This document shows positions 1 through 7,057 of a stretch of DNA of 15,369 nt, one piece after another. Numbering within the stretch: the stretch's first letter is position 1; each line of letters opens with the position of its first letter. A program made the translations under genes and the position numbers. Source of the DNA: Chloroflexota bacterium (GTDB taxonomy: Bacteria; Chloroflexota; Dehalococcoidia; UBA2979); assembly GCA_016875695.1 (NCBI GenBank), contig VGPB01000022.1, forward strand, positions 1 to 15,369. The letters run 5' to 3'. The notes beneath the pieces were generated by a model. That model was not told the DNA's origin. It made no database searches and saw only the letters and a list, made by a program, of their open reading frames with translations.

Positions 1-658
1 GGGCGGCGGGGGCGTTGGGCGGCGCCGCCTCGGCGGCGTAGCGGCAGACGACGATGAGCGGGGTGGCGGCGGGCAGCGGGGCGCTGCCGTGCTGGTCGGT
101 CCAGGGCGCGTTGACGAAGGTGGGCGCGTCGACGAGGTAGCCGACGAGGCCGCCGCCGCTGCGGTTGGCCCACACGGCGGCGACGGTGCACCCGGCAGCG
201 CGCGCGGTGCTCACGGCGGCGTCGACGGGTCCGCCGCTCCACACCACGAGCGCGAAACCGCCGGCGGGCGGCACGCTGCCGGTGAGCGTGGCCGCGGGTG
301 CGGCGATGGCGGGGGTCGCAGGCGGCGCGGTGGCGGCGGACGGCGCGCTCGCGAGGGCGCGCAGGTAAGCGGTTACGACCCAGCCGGTGCGCGCGGCGCC
401 GGAGTCGACGAGCTGCCACTCGAAGCCGTCGGCGGGACGCAGGCCGGAGAGCACGCGCACGGTGCTGCCGTCGGGAAGGCAGGCGAGCACCTGGGCGCCC
501 AGGCCTGGGTCCGCGCGCAGGCGCAGGCAGTCGCCGTCGGCGTCGACGACGGCGGTGGTGCCGGGTTCGAGCGCGAGGGCGGGTGTGGGCGCCAGCAGGG
601 CGAGGGCGAGCGCGAGCGTGGCGACGAGCGAGGCGCGGCGGGACGGGCGCAGCCGCAC
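1..658 (-). CDS. Secreted SH3b-domain protein, 3' end outside window
   Basis: An open frame of 219 codons runs leftward from a GTG at 658-656 to the window edge with no stop. A strong Shine-Dalgarno (GGGAGGT, 665-671) lies about 6 bases upstream of that GTG. Residues 1-30 are a classic signal peptide: a basic start (MRLRPSRR), a long Ala/Leu core and a PALALEPG cleavage region. Residues about 31-95 look like a bacterial SH3 domain (CLRLRADPGLGAQVLACLPDG, then EWQLVDSG and GWVVTAYL). An Ala/Pro/Thr-rich linker leads to a second globular part containing GFALVVWSGGPVDAA and PLIVVCRYA. SH3b domains usually bind the cell wall or extracellular ligands, so the product is probably exported or surface-bound. 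Its catalytic role, if any, would lie beyond the edge and cannot be named. Confidence 0.72.
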   Translation of the reverse strand, partial: MRLRPSRRASLVATLALALALLAPTPALALEPGTTAVVDADGDCLRLRADPGLGAQVLACLPDGSTVRVLSGLRPADGFEWQLVDSGAARTGWVVTAYLRALASAPSAATAPPATPAIAAPAATLTGSVPPAGGFALVVWSGGPVDAAVSTARAAGCTVAAVWANRSGGGLVGYLVDAPTFVNAPWTDQHGSAPLPAATPLIVVCRYAAEAAPPNAPAA

Positions 659-863
659 AGCGAGACCTCCCGGCGCAAGGGTCGCGCCCCGGCCGTCCGG
701 CTGCCCGGACGGCTGCCCCGCCTCGGCGCAGTGTACGGGGTGGGCGCGGCGCGGCCTACCCCGGAGCGCGCGGGGGAGGTGGCGCGGCGGAGCGTATCCA
801 TCTTCGGCGCAGGCTGGGGCTCCCCGATGCCCAAGACCTGCACAAGCGCGTACGCTCGATGGC

Positions 864-1319
864 ATGCGCTACACGGTGCAGGCGGCGTCGATCGTGACCG
901 GGGTCTCGGAAAGTCGGCTGCGCACGTGGGAGCGGCGCTACGGCGTGCCGCTGCCGTCGCGCTCCGAGAGCAGGCGGCGCTGGTACGAGGAGGCGGACCT
1001 CGTGGTCGCGCGGCGCATGGCGGCGCTGGTGGCGGCGGGGATCCCGGTGTCGGAGGCCGCGCGGGGGGCGCTCACGGAGCGCGCGATCGAACAGCGAGTG
1101 CCGGCGACGGCGGCGGAGGACCCGCGCGTGGGGGAGCTGGTGGAGGCGGCGGCGCGCGCTAGACGGGGAGCGTATCGCGGCGCTGCTGGAGGGTGCTGGC
1201 GTGTGTGTGGACGCCGCGCCGTGGCGAGGCGCCGCCTCGCGCAACATGCGCCGAGGGCAGCGCACCGGCAACGGGACCAGCCCACAACTTGTGAGGGCGC
1301 GCGTGCGGGCCCCGGATGA
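864..1319 (+). CDS. MerR-family DNA-binding regulator, C-terminus probably frame-shifted
   Basis: The ATG at 864 opens a clear MerR-type winged helix. Residues 2-66 read YTVQAASIVTGVSESRLRTW, then ERRYGVPLPSRSESRRRWYE, then a helix ending PVSEAARG. The TWERRYG...R-S-RRWY pattern is typical of the CarH/LitR-like MerR branch, which normally carries a C-terminal cobalamin-binding or other sensor domain. Here the frame goes wrong after about residue 98. From 1159 the plus-one frame reads LDGERIAALLEGAG, which is what such proteins usually have next, while the annotated frame turns into an Arg/Ala-rich tail ending at a TGA (1317-1319). After about 1200 neither frame looks family-like. The gene is therefore probably a decaying fragment, although the DNA-binding part could still be made. 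A TACGCT hexamer at 851-856, 7 bases before the ATG, fits a leaderless start. Confidence 0.6.
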   Translation: MRYTVQAASIVTGVSESRLRTWERRYGVPLPSRSESRRRWYEEADLVVARRMAALVAAGIPVSEAARGALTERAIEQRVPATAAEDPRVGELVEAAARARRGAYRGAAGGCWRVCGRRAVARRRLAQHAPRAAHRQRDQPTTCEGARAGPG

Positions 1320-1362
1320 GCGCTCGACGTTTGCGCGACGTTGGTGGCCTGCGGTGTGCGCT

Positions 1363-2529
1363 CTAGGCGAGCAGCAGCCCGAGCGGCACGAGCGTCATCG
1401 CCGCGAGGAACGCAGCGAGCCAGCGCGGCTGCGCCGAGACGTGGTGCGCGACACCGAGCAGCGCGCGCTGGTACGGGCGGTACGCGAGCGTGAGCACGAG
1501 CAGCGAGACGAGGGTGACGGAGAGCATCTCGACCATGACGACCTCGGTGGCGCCGCCGCCGGGGACGAGGAACGAGGCGAAGAGCGTGTCGATGAACGTC
1601 GTGATGTTCGCGCCCATGATGTAGGGGATGACCGCGTTGCGCCGCACGATGCCCTTGAGCGTGAGCGGTACGAGGATCGTCACGGAGAGCGACACGGACA
1701 TCGTCACCGACGTGATGAGCGCGCCGAAGAGGAACATCGAGCGCGGCGAGTCGAAGCGGCTCGACAGGTGCTCGATGCGCGGGGAGGGCGGGTCGAGCGT
1801 GGGGAGCAGGCGGTCGAAGAGCCAGAACGCGCCGAGCAGCGCGCCGATGCCGAGCGCGAAGAGCTCGGCGGCGGGCAGGCGCTCGTCGAGCGCGCTGACG
1901 AGCGGCTTCGCGACGGTGCCAATCGGCTCCCACTGCAGCGGCAGGCGCTCGATGGCGCCGTGCAGCCAGCCGGCCTTGAGGATGGCGAGGCCGAGCAGCG
2001 TGGCGGGCGTGTAGATCGTCGCGGTGGTGAGCAGCGCGACGACGCCGACGTAGATGCCGTCGGGGCGGCGGCGGCCGCGCAAGTAGGCGACGAAGCCGAC
2101 GAGCAGCACGACCATGGAGGCGCCGAAGCGCGACCCGGAGACCATGCCGAGCGCCTCGCTGGTGGTGACGGCTCCGCCGTGGAGCAGGGAGAGCGCGAGC
2201 GCGGCGACGGGGGAGCCGGAGAGCGCGCCGTAGGCTAGCAGCCAGCCGAAGCCGAGCAGGTTGAGCGGTCCGTGTGCGTCGAGGCGCTGCAGCAGGTCGG
2301 CGACGCCGCCCGCTGCGGCGGCGAGCAGGCGCAGCGCGAGCACGAACAGGTAGAGCACGAGCACGCTGCCGGCGGCGGTGCGCAGCGTGAGCGCCGTGAG
2401 CGCCGTGGGCCGCACGGCGCGCGCGGGCAGGCGGGTGTGCAGCCACGCGGGCAGCGGGGGGACGACCGGCTCGTCGGGCACCGCCGAGGGGTCGCGCGGC
2501 GGCGCCTCGACGGCGCCATGCGTGCTCAC
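1363..2529 (-). CDS. Na/Pi-cotransporter-like membrane carrier, candidate sulfate transporter
   Basis: This 388-residue membrane protein begins at GTG 2529-2527, inside the stop of sat (GTGA overlap), so its translation is probably coupled to sat. After a Pro-rich cytoplasmic N-terminus (about 45 residues) come roughly eight to nine hydrophobic segments. Two internal segments resemble each other in arrangement: GALSGSPVAALALSLLHGGA near residue 101, and GALITSVTMSVSLSVTILVP near 269 followed by IPYIMGANITTFIDT near 301. The GANIT stretch and the paired Gly/Ser/Thr-rich half-helices are features of the Na+/phosphate cotransporter family (PF02690), but the usual QSS triplets are not seen, so it is a divergent member. 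It is the last gene of a sulfate-assimilation operon that has no other sulfate importer in view, so sulfate uptake is a reasonable inference. Phosphate or another oxyanion remains possible. Confidence 0.75.
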   Translation of the reverse strand: MSTHGAVEAPPRDPSAVPDEPVVPPLPAWLHTRLPARAVRPTALTALTLRTAAGSVLVLYLFVLALRLLAAAAGGVADLLQRLDAHGPLNLLGFGWLLAYGALSGSPVAALALSLLHGGAVTTSEALGMVSGSRFGASMVVLLVGFVAYLRGRRRPDGIYVGVVALLTTATIYTPATLLGLAILKAGWLHGAIERLPLQWEPIGTVAKPLVSALDERLPAAELFALGIGALLGAFWLFDRLLPTLDPPSPRIEHLSSRFDSPRSMFLFGALITSVTMSVSLSVTILVPLTLKGIVRRNAVIPYIMGANITTFIDTLFASFLVPGGGATEVVMVEMLSVTLVSLLVLTLAYRPYQRALLGVAHHVSAQPRWLAAFLAAMTLVPLGLLLA

Positions 2530-3725
2530 CGGGCGCTCGCGGCGCCGCGCATCGATTCGATGAGCATCTGCGCGACCTCGGGGCGCGTGAACTCGACGGG
2601 CGGTACCTGGCCCGCGGCGAGCATCTCGCGCACGCGCGTGCCGGAGAGCGTGACGTGCTCGGTCGACGGATGCGGGCAGCTGCGCGTACTGGCCATGGAG
2701 CCGCAGGCGCGGCAGAAGAAGGTGTGCTCGAAGCGCAGCGGTGTGATCGCGAGCTCGCCGGGCGCGAGTTCGTCGAAGATCGTCTGCGCGTCGTAGGTGC
2801 CGTAGTAGTTGCCGACGCCGGCGTGGTCGCGGCCGACGATGAAGTGCGAGCAGCCGTAGTTCTGGCGCATGATCGCGTGGAAGATCGCCTCGCGCGGGCC
2901 GGCGTAGCGCATCGAGGCGGGGAGCACGGACAGCAGCACGCGGTCGCGCGGGTAGTAGCCGTCGAGCAGCACCTGGTAGCAGCGCATGCGCACGTCGGCG
3001 GGGATGTCGCCGGCCTGCGTCTCGCCGACGAGCGGGTGCAGCAGCAGGCCGTCGACGAGCTCGAGCGCGACCTTCTGCAGGTACTCGTGCGCGCGGTGCA
3101 CGGGGTTGCGCGTCTGGAAGCCGACGATGGTGCGCCAGCCGCGCGCGGCGAACGCGGCGCGCGTCTGCGCGGGCGTCAGTCGGTGCTCCGGGAACTCGGG
3201 GTCCGGCGGCAGCGCGAAGGCGCGCACGGCGCCCCCGAAAAGCGTGCCGGACTGCGCGTAGATCGCGGCGACGCCGGGGTGCGCGGGGTCCTCGGTGCGG
3301 TAGACCATGCGCGCCTCGCGCGCGCGGTCGGCGGGGTAGGCCTCGGCGACCTGCATCACGGCGAGCGGCACGCCCTGCGGCGTGACGAGGCACGCTTCAC
3401 GGCCGACGAGCGCGCGCGCCTGCTCGTCCGGGGCGGAGAGCGTGACGGGGACGCTCCACACGGGGCCGGAGGCGAGGTGCATGGAGTCGATCACGGCGTC
3501 GTAGTCGGCGCGGCCGAGGAAGCCGTCGAGCGGGCTGAGCGCGCCGACGGCGAGCAACTCGAGGTCCGTGACCTGGCGCGCGTCGAGCGTGAGGGTGGGC
3601 AGCGAGCGTGCGCGTTCGGCGAGCGCGGCGGCCTCGGCGCCGGTGGCGAGGCGCTCGTTGAGGCGTCCGCCGTGTGGCGCGACGAGCGCGGCGGCGGTGT
3701 CCTGGGCGGCGGGGGCGCTAGGCAC
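2526..3725 (-). CDS. sat: Sulfate adenylyltransferase (ATP sulfurylase)
   Basis: The product makes adenylyl sulfate (APS) and pyrophosphate from sulfate and ATP (EC 2.7.7.4), the first step of sulfate assimilation. The 399-residue length and layout match the single-subunit (Sat/MET3) type, not CysDN. Visible motifs are QTRNPVHRAHE at residues 204-214 (the nucleotide-binding HxxH region), GRDHAGVG at 298-305, and a C-terminal Cys cluster FFCRACG...SCPH (Cys338, Cys341, Cys350) found in many bacterial Sat proteins and probably binding zinc. The N-terminal PUA-like part includes LSPLDGFLGRADYD. The start is GTG 3725-3723, which lies 8 bases inside the end of cysC, and the stop TGA overlaps the next gene's GTG. 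This tight packing indicates one mRNA. Confidence 0.96.
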   Translation of the reverse strand: MPSAPAAQDTAAALVAPHGGRLNERLATGAEAAALAERARSLPTLTLDARQVTDLELLAVGALSPLDGFLGRADYDAVIDSMHLASGPVWSVPVTLSAPDEQARALVGREACLVTPQGVPLAVMQVAEAYPADRAREARMVYRTEDPAHPGVAAIYAQSGTLFGGAVRAFALPPDPEFPEHRLTPAQTRAAFAARGWRTIVGFQTRNPVHRAHEYLQKVALELVDGLLLHPLVGETQAGDIPADVRMRCYQVLLDGYYPRDRVLLSVLPASMRYAGPREAIFHAIMRQNYGCSHFIVGRDHAGVGNYYGTYDAQTIFDELAPGELAITPLRFEHTFFCRACGSMASTRSCPHPSTEHVTLSGTRVREMLAAGQVPPVEFTRPEVAQMLIESMRGAASAR

Positions 3726-4263
3726 GGGCGGCCGCCGGCACGAGCCCGCGTTGCTCGAGCGTCGCGAGGATGTCGGCGAGCGACTCGGCCTCGGTCTGCG
3801 ACTCGGAGTTCACGCGCACCTCGGGGTGCTCGGGGGCTTCGTACGGGTCGGAGACGCCGGTGAAGTTCGCGATCTCGCCGCGCAGCGCTTTCGCGTACAG
3901 GCCCTTGACGTCGCGGCGCGTGAGTTCGTCGATCGAGCAGTCGACATGGACCTCGATGAAGTTCGGGACCTGCGCGCGCACCTGGTTGCGGATGTCGGCG
4001 TACGGCGAGATGGCGGCGGTGATCACGCCGACGCCGTTGCGCGCGAGCAGCTTCGCGACGTAGCCGATGCGCAGGATGTTGGTGTCGCGGTCCTCCTTCG
4101 AGAAGCCGAGGCCTTTCGAGAGGTTGGTGCGCACCTCGTCGCCGTCGAGGATCTCGACGGGCACGCCGCGCTCGCGCAGCACGGGGGCGAGCGCTTCGGC
4201 GAGCGTGGACTTGCCGGCGCCGGAGAGGCCGGTGAACCAGACGACGAATCCGGGCTGCGCCAC
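3718..4263 (-). CDS. cysC: Adenylylsulfate kinase
   Basis: The product phosphorylates APS to PAPS with ATP (EC 2.7.1.25). The 181-residue protein has the Walker A loop GLSGAGKST at residues 12-20, then ILDGDEVRTNLSKGLGFS (38-55), the APS-binding region with RDTNILRIGYVAKLL and ISPYADIRNQVR, and IEVHVDCSIDE with the lid KGLYAKALRGEIANFTG. All are typical of CysC, and length is normal. I chose GTG 4263-4261 because AGAAAGGAA lies just upstream and the protein begins exactly where the family does; a longer upstream extension would be unlike CysC. It overlaps sat by 8 bases and follows cysH after 77 bases. It is useful if the operon makes PAPS for CysH or for sulfotransferases. Confidence 0.95.
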   Translation of the reverse strand: MAQPGFVVWFTGLSGAGKSTLAEALAPVLRERGVPVEILDGDEVRTNLSKGLGFSKEDRDTNILRIGYVAKLLARNGVGVITAAISPYADIRNQVRAQVPNFIEVHVDCSIDELTRRDVKGLYAKALRGEIANFTGVSDPYEAPEHPEVRVNSESQTEAESLADILATLEQRGLVPAAARA

Positions 4264-4340
4264 GCGCGTTCCTTTCTCGATGGTCGCGATGCGCCGAGCG
4301 TGCGGCGGTACGGGTGCGGTGCGCGCGGGTGCGCCGCAGG

Positions 4341-5093
4341 CTACGGCTCCGTGTGCAGGCCGCACTCCGTCTTGTCCTGGCCGGCCCAGCGCCCGGAGCG
4401 CGGGTCGTCGCCGGGCTTGACGGCCTTGGTGCAGTTCGTGCAGCCGATGCTCGGGTAGCCCTGGTCGTGCAGCGGGTTGTACGGGACGTTGTTGGCGAAG
4501 ATGTACGCCCACACGCGCTTCTCGTCCCAGTTGATGAGCGGGTTGAGCTTGACGAGGCCGAACTTGGCGTCCCACTGCACGGCGGGCGTGTCGGCGCGCT
4601 CGCTGGACTGGTCGCGGCGCAGGCCGGAGATCCAGGCGCGCTTGCCGGCGAGCGCGCGGCGGTTGGGCTCGATCTTGCGGATCTCGCAGCACAGGTCGGG
4701 GTCGCGCTCCCATAGCGCGGCGCCGTGCTGCGCGGCCTGCTGCTCCGGCGTGACGTCGGTCCTGTAGCCGACGACGCGCGCGCCGGGCCAGCGGGTGGCG
4801 GTGGTGTTCACCATCGCGAGCGTCTCCGGGAACAGGTAATCGGTGTCGAGGTAGAAGACCTCGGCGCTCGGGCGCAGCTTTTGCACCATGTCCATGAGCA
4901 CCATGCCGGACACGCCGCCGAACGAGCAGGCGAGGGTGACGCCGTCGCCGTAGCGCGCGAACGCCCATGCGAGGATGGCCTCGGGCTCGGCGTGGTCGAG
5001 GGCGGCCGCGGCCTGCGCGATCACGTCGGCCTCGGCGTGATCGACGGGCACGCTTTCGCGCGCGATCTCGCCCATGCTCGGGTGCGTGGTCAT
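4341..5093 (-). CDS. cysH: Iron-sulfur APS/PAPS reductase
   Basis: The product reduces activated sulfate to sulfite, with thioredoxin or a similar donor. The 250-residue protein has the PP-loop-type nucleotide site (TLACSFGGVSG near residue 53), EVFYLDTDYLFPET (78-91), RDQS near 160, and the catalytic C-terminal ECGLH (Cys244). It also has the CC...CxxC cluster ligands: Cys135-Cys136 in DLCCEIRK and Cys218/Cys221 in GCTNC. Those four Cys bind a [4Fe-4S] cluster and mark the APS-reductase class (plant/Bacillus/Mycobacterium type) rather than the cluster-free enterobacterial PAPS reductase; some members accept both substrates. The start is ATG 5093-5091 with GGAG five bases upstream. Earlier in-frame codons extend it to 5165 but lack family similarity. 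It lies 89 bases downstream of sir. Confidence 0.93.
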   Translation of the reverse strand: MTTHPSMGEIARESVPVDHAEADVIAQAAAALDHAEPEAILAWAFARYGDGVTLACSFGGVSGMVLMDMVQKLRPSAEVFYLDTDYLFPETLAMVNTTATRWPGARVVGYRTDVTPEQQAAQHGAALWERDPDLCCEIRKIEPNRRALAGKRAWISGLRRDQSSERADTPAVQWDAKFGLVKLNPLINWDEKRVWAYIFANNVPYNPLHDQGYPSIGCTNCTKAVKPGDDPRSGRWAGQDKTECGLHTEP

Positions 5094-5111
5094 CAGTGCT
5101 CCGTCTCTGCA

Positions 5112-5132
5112 AGCTCGGCTCCGGACCGAGCT
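5112..5132 (-). other. Perfect 7-bp hairpin in the sir-cysH intergenic region
   Basis: AGCTCGG (5112-5118) and CCGAGCT (5126-5132) form a perfect seven-base-pair stem with a seven-base loop. It lies between the sir stop and the cysH Shine-Dalgarno. No T-run follows on the minus strand, so it is not a standard intrinsic terminator. It could be an mRNA-processing or stability element that sets the sir:cysH ratio, or chance in a GC-rich spacer. Confidence 0.35.
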
Positions 5133-5182
5133 CGGCCGTTCTCGACGCTGGGTGGTGGGTCGCACGCGCTGCTAGGTCGGCG

Positions 5183-6973
5183 TCAGATGGCGCACTCGCC
5201 CTCGCCGCGTTCGAGCACGTAGAGGCCTTCGCGCTCCCAGTCGATGAACTCGTTCATGGCTTCGAGCGAGAACTCGGGTGGCAGCGCGAGGTCGGTGAGC
5301 AGCGCCTCGAGCTGCTTGGTGCCGACGCGCTGCGCGAAGGCGTTGAACTCCTCGTCGGGGCCGAGGCGCTCGGCCTGGTAGTGCGCGATGAAGCGCTCGA
5401 CGACCTCGGGCGCGCGCTTCGCGGGGACGCGCGTCTTGAGCAGGTCCCCGATGCGGATGCGGCCGTTGGCGCGCGCGCCGCCGACGAAGATGTGGTAGGC
5501 GGGCACCTGGCGCTCGTCCGTGTTCGCGGCCTTGATCGCGGCGCCGTGGAAGCCGATCGAGCCGATGTGGTGCTGGCCGCAGGAATTGGGGCAGCCCGAG
5601 ACGTTGATGCGCATGCGGCGCGTGGCGGGGTCGACGATGTCGAGCGTCTGCACCTTCGCGGAGATCGCGCGGTTGAGGCCCATCGAGCAGGTGATGCCGA
5701 GCTTGCAGGAGTCCGTCCCCGGGCAGCTCACGACGTCCGTGATCTCCTGCGCGCCGGCCTCGTGCAGGCCGAGCTCGCGGAGCGCGCTCCACACGAGGTA
5801 GACGTGCGCTTCCGGGATCCAGCGCAGCACGATGTTCTGGTTGACCGAGGTGCGCGCGCGGCCGCTGGCGAACGTGCGCATGATCTGCGCGATGCCGCGG
5901 AAGTGCTCCGGCGTGAGGTCGCCCTGCGGGACCTTCACCTCGACGGTGCAATAGCCGGCCTGGCGCTGCGGCCGCACGTTGGTGGCGACGAAGCGCTCGA
6001 AGGTGGCGCGGTCGGCGGGGGCGGGCTCGGCGCGCTCGGCGGGGAGCGGCGGCGCTGCGGCCTCCTCGTCGTCGATGAAGAGCAGCGCGTTTGTGTCGGG
6101 GCGTTCGCTCGCCCAGGGCTTCTGCAACTCCTCGTCGACCATCTGCTGGAAGGCGGCCTCGCCGACGCGGTGCACGAGGAACTTGATGCGGGCCTTCGCG
6201 CGGTTCTTCCGCAGCTCGTCGGCGGCGTTGAAGATGCGCAGCACGGCCTCGGAGACGCGCAGGTACTCGTCGACGGAGACCCACTCGCGGAGCATGACGG
6301 CGTCACGCGCCATGATCGCGAGGCCGCCGCCGGCGACCATGCGGAAGCCCCTGGTGGGCACGCCGTCGACGTCGCGGATCTCGGGGATGAAGCCGAGGTC
6401 GTGGATGCCGGTGATCGCCTCGTCCTGCGCGCTGCCGGTGAAGGCGACCTTGAACTTGCGCGGGAGCAGCTGGGTGATGGGGTTGCGCACCCAGTAGCGC
6501 ACGAAGGCGCCGGCGTACGGGGAGATGTCGAACGGCTCGTCGGCGCGGACGCCGGCGTAGGGGTCGCCGGTGACATTGCGCACGGTGTTGCCGCAGGCCT
6601 CGCGCGTGGAAAGTCCGGACTCGGCGATGCGGCGCAGGATGGGGCCGGCGTCGGTGAGCTTGAAGTGGTGGAACTGGATGTTCTGGCGCGTGGTGACGTG
6701 GCCCTTGCGCAGCGGGATGTACTGCTCGGTGACGTCGGCGAGCGCGTCGAACTGGTCGGCGGTGAACGCGCCGAAGGGGAACTTGATGCGCATCATCTGG
6801 CGGTCGGGCTGGCGTTGGCCGTAGACGCCCTGCTTGAGGCGGAAGCCGATGAAGGTGGCCTCCTCGCGGTTGCCGTCGAGGAACTCGCCGGCCTCGGACT
6901 CGAAGTCGTCGAACTCGGACTCGAGGATGGGGATGACGCGGCCGGGGGCGTCGGTCTGTGGTGTGATGATCAT
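5183..6973 (-). CDS. sir: Sulfite reductase (ferredoxin type), nitrite/sulfite reductase family
   Basis: This siroheme/[4Fe-4S] enzyme reduces sulfite to sulfide with six electrons, probably from ferredoxin. The 596-residue protein shows the two-fold ferrodoxin-like half-domain repeat: an N-terminal FGFRLKQGVYGQRQ-type half (FIGFRLKQGVYGQRQPDR near 41) and a second half from about 325. The cluster/siroheme ligands appear as C-X5-C and C-X3-C: Cys417/Cys423 in VSCPGTDSCKLG and Cys461/Cys465 in SGCPNSCGQHH. Arg/Lys-rich anion-binding segments are present (TTRQNIQFHH near 94 and NQNIVLRW near 378). Nitrite reductases share this fold; sulfite is inferred from the sat-cysC-cysH neighbours. The start ATG 6973-6971 has GAGGGA upstream. 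It is first in the operon and diverges from the DUF4202 gene. Confidence 0.92.
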   Translation of the reverse strand: MIITPQTDAPGRVIPILESEFDDFESEAGEFLDGNREEATFIGFRLKQGVYGQRQPDRQMMRIKFPFGAFTADQFDALADVTEQYIPLRKGHVTTRQNIQFHHFKLTDAGPILRRIAESGLSTREACGNTVRNVTGDPYAGVRADEPFDISPYAGAFVRYWVRNPITQLLPRKFKVAFTGSAQDEAITGIHDLGFIPEIRDVDGVPTRGFRMVAGGGLAIMARDAVMLREWVSVDEYLRVSEAVLRIFNAADELRKNRAKARIKFLVHRVGEAAFQQMVDEELQKPWASERPDTNALLFIDDEEAAAPPLPAERAEPAPADRATFERFVATNVRPQRQAGYCTVEVKVPQGDLTPEHFRGIAQIMRTFASGRARTSVNQNIVLRWIPEAHVYLVWSALRELGLHEAGAQEITDVVSCPGTDSCKLGITCSMGLNRAISAKVQTLDIVDPATRRMRINVSGCPNSCGQHHIGSIGFHGAAIKAANTDERQVPAYHIFVGGARANGRIRIGDLLKTRVPAKRAPEVVERFIAHYQAERLGPDEEFNAFAQRVGTKQLEALLTDLALPPEFSLEAMNEFIDWEREGLYVLERGEGECAI

Positions 6974-7014
6974 CGCGGTCCCTCGGGAGATGAGATGGTC
7001 GGAAACGCGTAAAG

Positions 7015-7044
7015 TTGACTAATTTGCTCGACAATGGCAATAAT
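7015..7044 (+). promoter_or_regulatory. Sigma-70-like promoter for the DUF4202 gene
   Basis: TTGACT (7015-7020) and AATAAT (7039-7044) are separated by 18 bases in a rare AT-rich patch. The start ATG at 7053 lies 8 bases after the -10 box with no Shine-Dalgarno, so the transcript is probably leaderless. No equally good promoter is visible on the minus strand for sir, although its control signals must lie in the same 79-base spacer. Confidence 0.55.
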
Positions 7045-7057
7045 CATCGTCGATGAT
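7024..7057. promoter_or_regulatory. Two palindromes between sir and the DUF4202 gene
   Basis: TTGCTCGACAA (7024-7034) is a palindrome with one mismatched pair and lies inside the promoter spacer. ATCATCG-T-CGATGAT (7043-7057) is a perfect 7+1+7 palindrome lying over the expected transcription start and the DUF4202 start codon. Both sit where a repressor could control both divergent units. The regulator is not identifiable. Confidence 0.45.

Noticed and set aside
89..1162. Long plus-strand open frames opposite and across the SH3b gene, rich in Gly, Ala and Arg
   Set aside because: Low-complexity composition, no motif, and the minus-strand frame has a signal peptide, SH3b domain and Shine-Dalgarno. 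GC-rich DNA has few stops in all frames.
1320..1362. Terminator between MerR and the carrier gene
   Set aside because: Only a trivial ACGT...ACGT repeat and no T-run.
2530..3393. Minus-strand extension of the carrier frame upstream to 3393
   Set aside because: It overlaps sat fully and is Arg/Pro-rich noise. The carrier begins at GTG 2529, where the composition becomes membrane-like.
4264..4340. Possible small gene or riboswitch in the cysH-cysC gap
   Set aside because: Only 77 bases, no conserved structure or open frame with a ribosome site other than that of cysC.
4967..7012. A 681-codon plus-strand open frame opposite sir
   Set aside because: Val/Ala/Glu/Asp-rich shadow of a confident siroheme enzyme. 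No recognisable domain.
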